A stretch of 64,000 nucleotides of DNA from Brachypodium distachyon (taxonomy: Eukaryota; Streptophyta; Magnoliopsida; Poales; Poaceae). Shown here piece after piece: positions 46,301 through 56,209 of this stretch. Made by a program: the position numbers and the translations under genes. Numbering within the stretch: position 1 is the stretch's first letter; the number at the start of each line of letters is the position of its first letter. The stretch spans positions 7,980,624-8,044,623 of the forward strand of contig NC_016134.3 of the NCBI RefSeq assembly GCF_000005505.3. The letters are read 5' to 3'. The notes under the pieces are model-generated. The model was not told the DNA's origin and did no database searches. It saw nothing but the letters and a program-made list of their open reading frames with translations.

Positions 46301-47719
46301 TGCCCGTCCATTCCTTTGATGGTCGAACTTTACACCTAATGAAATATGAGCACCACCCGAAGCATTATGTTCACCTCTGTTATCCAGTGCGGAGTCACGA
46401 GGACCATGAAGCCCAAATGCACCACCTGTTGGCCTGTAAGAACTGGCAGTAAACTTTACATAGTCATTTATTGTAGCAAGCTCATTCAAATTTTCCATCA
46501 CAGGAGGTGAGATGGGATTTTGTGTCGATCTGTAACCATAGAACATTGGATTATTTACCCCTGCTTCTCTTGAACAAACATTACTGTTTGAATTTTCCCT
46601 CATTGCAACCCCTTCAGAACACTGAGCATGTGTAATTGGATTTTCTGGCACTCTATGACAATTAAGCATCTGTCTGGCCATTTTTGTTTCTTTTACGGAC
46701 GCTTGAGAAGATGAAAGAAAGTAATCGGTGCAATCAGTTGACATGCCCTGCATTAGACCGATTGATCTGTTGAGATCAGGTAAGTTCTTATCTGGCATGC
46801 CAGAACAGAGCTCTAGCAAAGAACCTGTTCGTAATGTTTCCATTATTCCAGACTGGAAAAATTCTGTAGGCCTGTCAACAAAATTAGCATACTCATTCTG
46901 TATCTGATTTGTAGAACTATTGAGGTCAAGTGATACTCCTTTTAGCATATTATCTGCAGGCAATAACTGTGCATTAGCCATCTGCTTGGCTGAACTGTAA
47001 AGTGCTTCTGTCATATTATTATTATCTGCAGGCAATAGATGCACATCAGCCATCTGATTGGCTGAACTGTATATTGAGCTGGTGGGCGTATAACCCAGAT
47101 GACATGCCAACTGGCTTTGAACATTTCCTTGACTGGTAGAAGATATGGATGGTTGATAATCCTTGAGATTAGTAGATACCACCTGAGCTTGGGATCCAGG
47201 ATGTGGGTTCTCCTGGGGAACTGCCCCATTGAAGTTCAAACATCGCATGGCTGGTTTCAGCTTAGCACTGCAGTGTGAATTCGCAGCCTGTTCAGGGGGA
47301 GGTTGGCCTGCTGGCGTATTCTTACGGACATACTTTCTTTTACCAGATGGTCTTTCCTCTTTTTCCTTGGAAGGCTTTGGTGTTGCAGACTTAGGAGTCT
47401 TCGACGGTTTCAATACCTTTGGCCTGTGTTTTTTCCTCTTAGTCTTCGGTGGTGGCGTCTTGTTCAAGTCAATACCATCAGTAAGTCCAGCGCCATTTTC
47501 AGTTTCTTTGATTGCCCCAGCATCATTTCTAATGACTTCAATATGCCCAGCACCATCCCTAATGTCAAATGAATGAGTGGACTCTTTCTCCAAAAGTGCA
47601 ACTGCACTATTTCTAACCTGTGTCTCTATCGAAGTGTCCAACTGAGACGACACCATACTTGAGAAATATAGATCGGCCGTGTTCTGTGATTGAGGCAGCC
47701 ATTGTCCAAAATCCTGCAT
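34364..47719 (-). CDS. ROS1A: ROS1/DEMETER-type 5-methylcytosine DNA glycosylase
   Basis: This nuclear bifunctional glycosylase/lyase excises 5-methylcytosine for active demethylation. I joined 17 exons in frame to 1974 aa: 47719-44926, 44676-44586, 44485-42925, 42726-42647, 41586-41502, 41415-41324, 41244-41176, 41076-41040, 40959-40877, 39852-39409, 39270-39234, 39152-39095, 39009-38870, 37584-37519, 37433-37319, 35154-35116 and 34497-34364. Exon 1 carries lysine-rich and AT-hook-like segments (KTKRKKHRPK, KRKVGRPRKE, KPRGRPRKE). The glycosylase region has SPWKGSVVDSVVGVFLTQN, the helix-hairpin-helix SIRGLGLKSVECVRLL with the catalytic lysine, and VDTNVGRICVRLGW with the catalytic aspartate. 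The iron-sulphur cysteines are CTKSKPNCNACPMRAEC (C-x6-C-x2-C-x5-C). The C-terminal permuted-CXXC/RRM region (CFSCNSIREVQAQ, PCRTAMRGSFPLNGTYFQ, VCVRGFDRISRAPRPLYARL) is complete. A two-codon upstream ORF lies at 47739-47731. The closest relative by recall is rice ROS1a. Introns hold several transposons. Confidence 0.95.
35657..35737. mobile_element. Stowaway half-element in ROS1-like intron 15
   Basis: The right half of the local family is present (TGTATCTAGACGCC, then CAAATTTGAGACAAGAATTT and GGATCGGAGGGAG, with TA following). The left half is missing. Confidence 0.75.
35740..36215. other. inserted-looking GC-rich segment in ROS1-like intron 15
   Basis: Read on the minus strand, a frame from 36016 begins MQPPPSTGHLPP and is proline- and serine-rich, like a captured 5' gene end. 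No family is recognised. The base composition differs from the AT-rich intron around it. Confidence 0.4.
36216..36633. mobile_element. Mutator-like foldback MITE in ROS1-like intron 15
   Basis: The two arms of about 195 bp are inverted copies: AAAATGCACTCACGGTCACT on the left mirrors the right end, and the match continues through GTACCGTATTTTGTACGTA and GTCCGTAGCCTGT. The flanks TTGCGACTT (36207-36215) and TTGCGAATT (36634-36642) form a 9-bp target duplication with one mismatch, the Mutator signature. The element has almost no loop, so an intron transcript would fold into a long hairpin. Confidence 0.88.
36743..37105. mobile_element. Stowaway-like MITE (363 bp) in ROS1-like intron 15
   Basis: CTCCCTCCTTCCCAATTTAA and its mirror image (ending TTGGGAAGGAGGAAG) are flanked by TA on both sides (36741-36742, 37106-37107). 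A second partial copy of the end motif (CCCAAATTAAGTGTCG) lies inside near 36790. The element is unrelated in sequence to the 113-bp family. Confidence 0.8.
40125..40790. mobile_element. possible Mutator-like element in ROS1-like intron 9
   Basis: GCAAGAATTCACTTTTCAA at the left loosely mirrors the right end TTGTGAAGTGAACTTTTGC, with further weak complementarity inward. No target duplication was found. It resembles the decayed Mutator-like MITEs elsewhere in the window, but the support is limited. Confidence 0.3.
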
Positions 47720-49930
47720 ATTTCCTCTGTCTACTTCATCTCCCTGGTAGACACAACTAGCCTGCGTGCCATATGTTGGATCAGGCAGGGCCCCCTATTT
47801 GGTCTCCCAATCTCCACCAGCAAAATATCAAGGCACACTGCATCAACCCCAAACATACAAAGCAAATGAAGCAACTTTCAGATATACATAACCAACACAG
47901 TATGTTTAGCTAAAATCTACTAATATAAAAGGAAATGAGCCAATTCAGTGGCCAACATGAAACTCCTTGGACACTTATCAAGACAAAAAAAAAAGCAGAA
48001 ATGAAGTATGGAGTAGCACAATCATACTCGTTTTTTTCGGGGGGTTTTTTTTGTTAAGGTACACATGAAAAGTTCATCAGCATCTTGTGTGGTGTGCGTA
48101 CTCCACTTAGACTCTCTAAAAATCACACTGCCTGATTTGTCCTTTTGTGGAAAAGCATTGGTGTACTCAAACTGCCATCGTGCAAAAAAATAAGAAGAAT
48201 GGGACCCCATGTGCCCCTGAATGGCTGGCTAAATCACTTGTCTCCTTAAACCCATGTAAGCAACAATTTCCAAATCCACGTAAACAAGAGAAAAAGTTGT
48301 TTCACGAGCACTCGTCACAGCAGCACTTTCCGACTGCTCCCTGCCTGGCAGTTTTGGCCATTGCCCACCCCTGAAATTCAACTTTTTAACCCTGTGAACA
48401 CAACTCCCAAGCCCAATTAACAAAAAAACTAACTTTTTTTGTGGGTTAAAAAAAACTAACTTACACGTTATTGAACTAGACAAATGATTCGCAAGCATTT
48501 AACTTTGAACTTAAACAATACAAACCTTCTATCTCACAAACATCCAAGTTTCAATCCCTGAATCACAACTCTCACTCCAACGAATTTGACATTTCAGAGC
48601 ACGGGCGGAGGACCCAGTAGGGCAAGGTAGGGCGCCCTGCCTTGATTTTTGCCTCAGTTACGGATTGGGGAAGATAATGAAACGGGGAGCTAAAGGGCGG
48701 AATCCGTTCGTGGGGTGATGGGAGGAGAAACGGTCGGGAGCGAGAGAATCGAAGGGGAGATCAACCTGCGGTGGAGGCGCTCGCGCGAGGAAGAAGACGA
48801 TGGGCGCTCGGCAGCGGGATGGGTGGCGGCGCTCGGCCGAGAAGGAAGAAGATCCGGGCAGCGAGGGGGCTGGGTCGCTCGGCAGAGGGAGCGAGGGGTA
48901 CAGTTAGCCAACTACCGAGGCCGAGGGGTGCCAGGTAGCAAAGGAGCTCGCTTACATGGAAGTAAATTATATTTGCAGTTTAGTTCACAACATCAACGTG
49001 TTCAAAAAAGCATCGCTTCAGCCTTTGTTTAGCCCGCAAAAACTTTTATAGGTGCGAAAATGTTTTGTTTTGGTTCTGTTTGGTTGGGTTTAAAACCGTT
49101 TTTGACTTTTGACTTTTAAGCCACAAAAGCATCTCATTGGATGATTTCGGCTTTGGTTTTGACATTTGACTTGATATTTGTATATGATGTTATAAGCAAG
49201 AAGTCAAAGTCAAAAGCACCTAAATAAGAAAAACATCTAAATAAGTGATTTGTGTCTTATAAGTCAAAAGAAAAAAAAAACAGTTTTAAGCCCAACGAAA
49301 TAGGTCCTTAAGCCATACGCGGCTACTTAAGCACCGACAAGGCTCATTAGCACAATTCTCTGCCACAGGGGCGGCTTCTCTCTCCCGCCTGATTCCCTTT
49401 AAGGATTCTTCCAATTTTTCCAATTCGCTTTTTCCTCCAAGGATCCTGCCAGTTTTCCCTGGGCGAGCAACAAAATCCCGCCAATTTCTCCAATTCCCTA
49501 GGATTTCCCTAATGATCCCGCCAATTTCTCTTGTGCGAGCAATAGTGTCTCTCAAATTCTCCAATTCCCCTTGATTTTCTCCAAGAATCCCGCCGCTTCT
49601 CAAAAACAAAGTCTGTACGGAACGCTTAAGCTTCTTCCTCTCAGCAATCCCTTACCGCTTGTTTAGCGCTTTTTTGAACCATGGTTCACAAACTTGTAAA
49701 ACGCAAGAACAACGTATTAAACTGGGATTAGTGATATTGTTTAAGAATACATGATAGATGAAAAAGATAAACTCGTGTTAGATACCGTAACTGTTGCATC
49801 AAATTGTTGGCTATTCAGATTAATTCTAAGACAAATTATTAAATCTTTGTTAGATGTACAATTGTTTGGGCCTTTAAAATTTGTATCTGCGTCTGTGTAT
49901 AAAATAAATCTGCAAACTTTCAACTAATTT
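47720..49930. promoter_or_regulatory. upstream region of the ROS1-like gene
   Basis: The sequence directly upstream of the start codon contains the 5'UTR with a minimal upstream ORF (ATG-AAG-stop). A GC-rich patch at 48690-48910 looks like a leader exon or CpG-rich promoter, with AT-rich sequence on both sides. No protein-coding gene is supported. Frames at 49286-49609 are composed of reiterated AATTTCTCC/AATTCCC phrases and look non-coding. Confidence 0.45.
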
Positions 49931-50199
49931 AACTCTGGATCAATAGAGACAGCGATGGCGATGAGTTGTCAAGCTACGCATTTGGACTGGGTCCGAGAAA
50001 GACGTCGTAGGAGACCGTACAAGTCAATTGTCGCGTACTTCGATGGCGACGCCCGCATGAGGCGGTGCATGTGCGTTCCCACGTGCCTTTGCGCAATCGA
50101 CGGTGATATGGCCGACAAAGACCGGCTCTTCAGGAAATGCAACTTCCCGCACTCTTAGTTATTTTGTCTATCTAGTGTTGATGTCCATGTACGATTAAT

Positions 50200-50815
50200 C
50201 ATTGATGTCTTAACTGTCATTCCTTTACTCATATTTCTTGCGTTCTAAACTTCCTGGATACACGTTTGAACTTCTTTTTTACAAATTATGAACTTTCTGA
50301 CAGAGGTTGGGATTGGGATTGCAAGGAACGCTCTGAATTTCCCTCGATACACGAGTGAACTTCCGTTTTATGTACGGTGAACTTCCTGACGGTTTCTGAA
50401 CTTCCGCCACCTGTAATTTTTGCCCGCATCAGAGAAGAAGGAGGTCTACGGGCGTGAGCGTCCTGAACTTCCATTGATACGCGAGTGAACTTCTGTTTTA
50501 TAGACTGTGAATTTCCTGACGGTCTCTGAATCTCTGTCGACTGTAATATTTGCCCGCTCCGGAGAAGAAGGAGGTATCCGGACGTGAATGTACTGAACTT
50601 TCCTAGATACACAAGTGAACTTCCTTTTTTTATAGACTGTGAACTTCCTGGCGGTGTCTGAATCTCCGTCGCTTGTATCTTTGCTCGCGCCGGAGAAGAA
50701 AGACGTCTACGGGCGTGAACGTTTTGAACTTCCCTAAATACTGTGAACTTTCTGGCGGTCTCTGAACCTCCGCCGCTTGTATCTTCCTCATTTATAACCT
50801 ATTAATTTCCTGATG
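50200..50815. repeat. ~130-bp tandem repeat, about 4.5 copies
   Basis: Units start TGAACTTCC or TGAATTTCC at 50334, 50464, 50594 and 50725, with a partial earlier unit from about 50204. Shared phrases are ACACGAGTGAACTTC, GTGAACTTCCTG and GGAGAAGAAGGAGGT. The spacing is 130, 130 and 131 bp. No coding frame crosses the units. The origin is unknown. Confidence 0.9.
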
Positions 50816-50824
50816 GCCTCGAAC

Positions 50825-51148
50825 AGCGGACGGTAATTTGAATCTGATCTTAAACCGTAAGGAATTAGCAAAAACTTTATAAACGAAAACGTTGTGCCTA
50901 GTTCTACAACGCCATATCATATGCATTATTCCGACTAGTGGTTCAAAATATATCGTAGAAATACCGTCCATTGTTTTTTGTTTGGTCGTATTCCAACGGA
51001 TGGTAATTTGAAATCTGCTCTTAAACCGTAAAGAATTAGCAAAACCTTTATAAATGAAAAGGTTGAGCCTAGTTCATAGCTTTCGAACGCCGTATCATTT
51101 GCATCATTCTGACTAGCGGTTCAAAATATATCATAGAAATATCATTCG
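50825..51148. repeat. ~170-bp duplicated block
   Basis: Two copies carry GGTAATTTGAA, CTTAAACCGTAA, GAATTAGCAAAA, TTTATAAA and GGTTCAAAATATATC in the same order, at about 50831-50970 and 51000-51145. They directly follow the 130-bp repeat array. Confidence 0.8.
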
Positions 51149-51295
51149 TTGATTGCCTCCGCCGCCTCTCGCTTGCCTGCCTCGGAGAAGAAGGTCCTCT
51201 CGCCCGCGACGGGAGATAGTTCGTCGATTCCGTCGCGGGCTCCCTCGCGTCGGCCTCCGCCGCCGCTCACTCGCCCGCGCCGAGTTCGGGAGTGA

Positions 51296-51361
51296 CTCCC
51301 TCCGTCCCGAAATAAGTGATGTGGATTTGTATAGACGTCACTTATTTACGGACGGAGGGAG
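51296..51361. mobile_element. short Stowaway MITE
   Basis: CTCCCTCCGTCCCGAAATAA mirrors TTATTTACGGACGGAGGGAG over 66 bp. TA follows on the right, and the left flank is GA. It lies at the end of a GC-rich coding-like fragment. Confidence 0.8.
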
Positions 51362-51702
51362 TAGCATATATAATTGACCAAAACTCTTAGAAAAAAATGA
51401 TCTGGGAATGTTTTCAAAAGATTCTGAGAAACTTTTCAATATAGGGTTTTCAAAAACTCAAAAACAACAGAGATACTCCACCCGGGTCGCCATCGCCATT
51501 AACCGCTCCAAGGAGGACGCAGACAAGAAGGCCAAGTGGTAGAGGGAGACCGAGATGCAGGTATTCCGACAAGGAGTAGGCGGCGGCTACGAGAAGCCCG
51601 TTTGTCCAAGGAGCAAATTTTGTTTTAGGGATATTATCTATGCGTTTCGACAAGTGAATTGTTATGTGTTGTTATTTTCAAATTTGCGTACGGAAAATGG
51701 TA

Positions 51703-51784
51703 CTCCCTTCGGCCGTAATTACTTGTCACAGATTTAGTAAATCTGTGCCCGAATTATTTGTACAAGTAATTCGTCCGGAGGGAG
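51703..51784. mobile_element. short Stowaway MITE
   Basis: CTCCCTTCGGCCGTAATTAC mirrors GTAATTCGTCCGGAGGGAG over 82 bp, flanked by TA on both sides. Confidence 0.85.
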
Positions 51785-51816
51785 TACCAAAATTTTGTAT
51801 TCAAGTAAATCAAATA

Positions 51817-51898
51817 CTTTCTCCAGTTCATAGTAAATGTATCAGATTTAGTACAACTTTGAGCTAAATCTCAAACACTTATTATGGATCGGAGTGAA
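51817..51898. mobile_element. decayed Stowaway MITE
   Basis: CTTTCTCCAGTTCATAGTAA mirrors TTATTATGGATCGGAGTGAA over 82 bp, with TA on both sides. Confidence 0.65.
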
Positions 51899-52052
51899 TA
51901 CTTGGTTTTTGGATAAGTGTTGCTCTCCCCTAGAGGCCTAGAGTTGGGTTTGTGGTGAGAGAGACGTGCGAAAGTAAACCAAATAGTTTCTCTAATTCAT
52001 AATAAATGTACTCCCTCCGGCCGAAATTTAGATTTAGTATAGTTGTACTAAA

Positions 52053-55000
52053 TCTCTATTACTATAAAAAGAAAAGTCCATTTTAAACACTGAACTTGTA
52101 GAACTTGTCTGAATCAAACTGTAACCTTCTAATCCTAGGTTTCGGCCCCTAACCTATCTAATCCCGACCAAGTAAAACCTTAGCCTGAAAATACCCGTTT
52201 GGCTCGGACGGGATAATGATGTGTCATGGGATTTTGTGAGAAGCACTCCATGTGGGTCCCAGGTCGCTATATCAATGATTTAGCTGCGGTAGGGGTGGTT
52301 ATTCAGTGGTAGAGATGGTTCAATTTTGGCTCTGAAAGGTTTCGGTTTTGAATTTGCAATTGTATATCAAGTACTTCGATTCAGTGGCACAAGCACGACG
52401 TGCCCTCCTCGTCGTCGACCCTCTTAATGAGCTGTCGCCTTCCATTTTAGCCAGTTGAGAATGAACCCTAGTTGCGGGTGGGGGAATGAAAGGTGAGTGG
52501 GAAAAGAAAGAACAGCGCCAAAGTGGAGATTATCCAGCGTGGCATCGCCTGGCCTTTTTTTTAACCGTCCTGTGCCACGTATGCAAAACTGTTGGCGAAA
52601 ACAGCTCGATTTGGCCCAAGGGGGTAATTTTCCTGGTATTTTATAGTTGGGGGGATTAAGTGCCCGGTTTTATAGTTGAGAGGGTGAAGTAGCCGGTTTA
52701 TGATAGTTCAAGGGTTATGTGGACTTAGGCCACTCTCAATGCATGGTGTCTTAACGCGTTATCTTAGGTGATGATGATTCATAAGAGACAACCTTCACAA
52801 TGCACGGTCTCTTAGTTGTTGTATCTTAAAATGTTTGTATTAATTAAATTATGAGCAATACTTGAATTTGATCAGACTAATTTATGTTTTTACCTATGTC
52901 CAGATGAAAGAGTGGTATCTCTAGTAGGAGATCATAACACTCTCTTTCATTTTTAATTAACATGCCATGTTAGCAAAACGTCTAACTGATCGAGGCCCTC
53001 ACAGATCACTCGACCAACTGCTCCAGCATCCCCATGAGATCTGGCGTGCCCCTCTTCCCGCTCCACCTCCAACCACGTTCCCTCCCCACACGGTCGCGTC
53101 GGCGATCTGCAATGTGCACGCTGGCGCCAATTGAGACGGTGATGGGGAGGAAATCGGACTTGCAGCCGTGGGGCTCAGCCAGAGTGCTGCAAGAGACCAA
53201 CGCTGAACTCGTGAAGGATCATGATGAATAGGTATGGAGGGGAACGAGTTCGCGGGGCGGCCGAAGGAGAGGAGTGACAGCGGTGGCCCTCTCGGGCCCC
53301 GGTCCCATGGCTTTAGATCCGCACTCCATCAAGCACGTCCTCGAGGAGACCATCTTCGAGGTGCTGCCGTACACACTGAACAAGGAAGGAAGCGGGAGCC
53401 GGGGAAGGAGGTGAGAAGGTGTCGCAGCAGGGAGAAATGGATGCATGGGAAAGAGAAGTACAGTATGCGATTTGGTGTTACAGGCGTCAGATCCAGACAT
53501 CTAGGAGGTAGGAGGATTAATTAGAGGATCCATATCAGTTAGACGTTTTTGCCCATCAACTTCTCAGTTTTGGCCCAGATCCAAGTTTTTATTTTTTTGC
53601 ACATATGGGCTGAGGGGCTTTGCTAGCCCCGCCGGGCCTTAACGGCCCCGGGCCGGCCAGGCTTGGTGCCGCACCTGGGCTTGGAGTAGGAGATTTCGGG
53701 CCGGCCTGGCCTGGCCCCTCTGTTGCCGGGCTTCACCGGGTCATACCCAGGCCAGGCCCGTTTATCTCGAGCCGGTCCTGTGTGGGACCGGGCCATCCCG
53801 TTGGCCCCCTATACACCAGATTAAAGAGGGGGAGAAACGGAGAACCACAATTCACCTCCAACAATCAGATTCATATATCTCTAAATCAATCGAGGTAGAA
53901 ACTTATATTTGGTGGCAGCTCAAGTAGATATTTAGAAGCTTGAATGCTTGATTGTTATTGTGTTGCTTGATGTTTGGTTCCGAAAAAAATAGAATTTTGA
54001 TTGGTGAGATAAGGAGCTTGAGTTTTAAGTTAATTGTCAATTGGTTTTAGACTTTTATGGTTCTTCGTCTCTCTGCCTATCAAATTTTCTTGTTTACAAG
54101 GAACGTATATTCTAAGATGAGATGCCATCATGTAGAAACAAGAAGGATGCTTAACAGATTTATATAAAAAACCGATAGCGAGCATGGTCAGAATTACAGA
54201 GATCTAGCTCGTGAATACATGTTTGAGGAAATATGTAGGGAATTCTTTAGCAGAACAGGTGTAAGATAAAATCAGGATTTAGAAGGGAGCAAATGGGAGC
54301 ATCTGTTTAAAGTGGATAACCTGAGTTGACATGCTCGTTTGAGGATTTAATTCAGAACAAACAATACTGTATCATGTTCTACCATAGTATATCAATTAAT
54401 TGGTGTTAGCAGAAATCGATTTCGCAGGATTCAAAGGACTGTATAAGAATTGCCTGCCAAAATAGTTCCATCTCAAAGCAGAGAGAAGAAAATTTAAGTT
54501 ACCAAGAAAATGAGTGGAAAAGAATAATAAGAAAATGAGGAGGAATGTACCTCCAATTAAAAGACAGCCAAGATCCATAGTTTAGGATACACTTGAAGTG
54601 CACAACCACTAATCAATTTTTGGGCATTGCTGTTTCTTTTGCTCTCTCCATCTCTGGTAGGTTATTAAAAACTACTAACTTTTGTACTTGTTCATTTGTT
54701 GTTAGATGTTATAATAATTTTGCTCTATGCTAGGATGATATACTTTGAGCTCTTTATGCCTAGTATTGAACGAATTGACAAGTTGACGAAGCTTAGTACA
54801 TTGGTTCGAGATGGCATGCAAACATTTGATAATCAAGGGTTGGAATTCGATCTCGATTCTCTTTTGGTCGGAAGTGCTGAATTTGTGAAAGGAATATCCT
54901 ACTTTTTTTACTGTTTGACTCCATGGTAATGATCTGTGGTTTTTAAGCAGAAATATTTAAGTTTGATGCTCATATCGAACAAGAATTTCTAGAAGCAGTT

Positions 55001-55124
55001 TTGTTTTTATGTAATACATATGAATCAAATTCCCTCATTCCCTTCGCATCATTCTTAAATATTTTGTTACCCCCATTTTTGTTTTCCGTAGAAATTCCGC
55101 TGCAATGCACGGGCACCTTGCTAG
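52053..55124 (+). mobile_element. probable non-autonomous Helitron (3.07 kb)
   Basis: The left end TCTCTATTACTATAAAAAG has the TC start and AT-rich form of grass Helitrons and follows an A. The right end has a hairpin with one bulge (CCGCTGC-AAT-GCACGG), then GCACCTTG and CTAG, followed by T. Insertion between A and T is therefore satisfied, and no target duplication is needed. No RepHel protein is present. Inside are a Mutator-like inverted pair (about 52073-52730), coding-like fragments around 53027-53430, and an open stretch at 54696-54929, none identified. Its ends are identical in style to the terminus at 14858. Confidence 0.6.
52073..52730. mobile_element. possible Mutator-like MITE inside the Helitron
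   Basis: AAGTCCATTTTAAACACTGA near 52074 loosely mirrors AGTTCAAGGGTTATGTGGAC near 52705-52725. These arms resemble those of the Mutator-like element in the IGPS intron (AAGTCCATTTTAC, then TGAACT). The match is imperfect. Confidence 0.35.
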
Positions 55125-55474
55125 TTTGTACTAAATCATAGACACTTGTTAGAGCAACTATAGCAGTTACCGAAAAGAGCCGGCCCGAACTAGTTTTGCG
55201 GATTTGGGCAAAAAAAGGGCCAGACCAGCTACCGTAAAGCGGTTCGGAAAAAAAGTTCGGGATCCGAAAAGGCACCTCAACCTCAAGTATATCTACGGCT
55301 CGGAGGGAGCTTTTCGGATCCAAAACCGAATCCCCTCCGCTGCCGTGCCACCCAAATCTGCCGCCGCACAACCCACACCGCCGTCGGGGCCACCATCTCC
55401 GGCGACCCCGGCTCTGCCAAGACTCCTCCGCCCACTCAGCTGCCTCTCCCCGTGGAAACTCTAGTGCGGCGGAG

Positions 55475-55816
55475 ATGATTCCGCACCCCGACGGCGACGA
55501 ATCACCGTGGGACATCACTTCATCTGAAGATGAAGGAGAACTCGATCTGGACGAGGACCAGGCCATCAAGCGGGCCAAGGAGGCGTCCTGGTTGACCCTG
55601 TCGCAGGACGACGCTCGTGGGTACACGAAGGAGCAGGCCAGGGTGGAGATGGCCGTCCACCGCTCGCTAATCGTCGCCCTCGAGGACGACGAAGAGGAGG
55701 TCAACGAGGCCCTCACAAGGTCGGAGAAGACGGCGACAAAAGATGAGTTGTGCCGCCAAGAGGAGTTCACCATCGACTTGTGCAAGGCCATCCGCCACTG
55801 CATGAGCGAAAGGTAA
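55475..55816 (+). CDS. hypothetical acidic protein, 113 aa
   Basis: The frame starts ATGATTCCGCACCCCG and encodes an acidic, helix-rich product (WDITSSEDEGELDLDEDQA, then VALEDDEEEVNEALTRSEK). Codon use is GC-rich, as in real grass coding sequence. It lies between the Helitron and the RNA polymerase gene, downstream of AGAGCAACTATAGCAG, a sequence like Harbinger/MITE ends. I recognise no family; it may be part of a transposon or a gene fragment. Confidence 0.35.
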   Translation: MIPHPDGDESPWDITSSEDEGELDLDEDQAIKRAKEASWLTLSQDDARGYTKEQARVEMAVHRSLIVALEDDEEEVNEALTRSEKTATKDELCRQEEFTIDLCKAIRHCMSER

Positions 55817-56209
55817 AGGGTCCAGCGTCGGCGACGAATTTCCTCCCCTAGAGTTGTTTACTCCCTCTTTGATTTAGGATGGGAGGGAATACTGTGGAGC
55901 GAATACTTGTTTTTGTTTTTGATAGGTGTTGAGTTTGTGGCGAGAGAGACGTGGGAAAACGATCTGGTCCCTAAACCCCGAGATCAACCACCCCGCAGGT
56001 GCTAAGGGTTTAAGTCTGAATCGAAGGTCGGCGTGCCCCCTCCCCAACCCCGACCCCGCTGCGTTTTGGCGGCGGCGGCACATCCCCCGTCCCCCCGTCC
56101 TTCCCAGTTGATGCTCCCCGCCCCAACTCCCATCGCCGAGGTAGCCATCTCCCCGCCTCCGCCTCCCCCTCCAACTCCCATTCTCCCCACCCCGAATTCC
56201 CTAGCCCTC

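Noticed and set aside
49955..50158. 67-codon frame with arginine and cysteine residues before the tandem repeats
   Set aside because: It is too short, with no recognisable domain and no supporting promoter or splice signals.
53620..53898. GC-rich frame with Gly/Pro repeats inside the Helitron
   Set aside because: It reiterates GGCC-type phrases (GGGCCGGCC, CCAGGCC) and is repeat-derived, not a supported gene.
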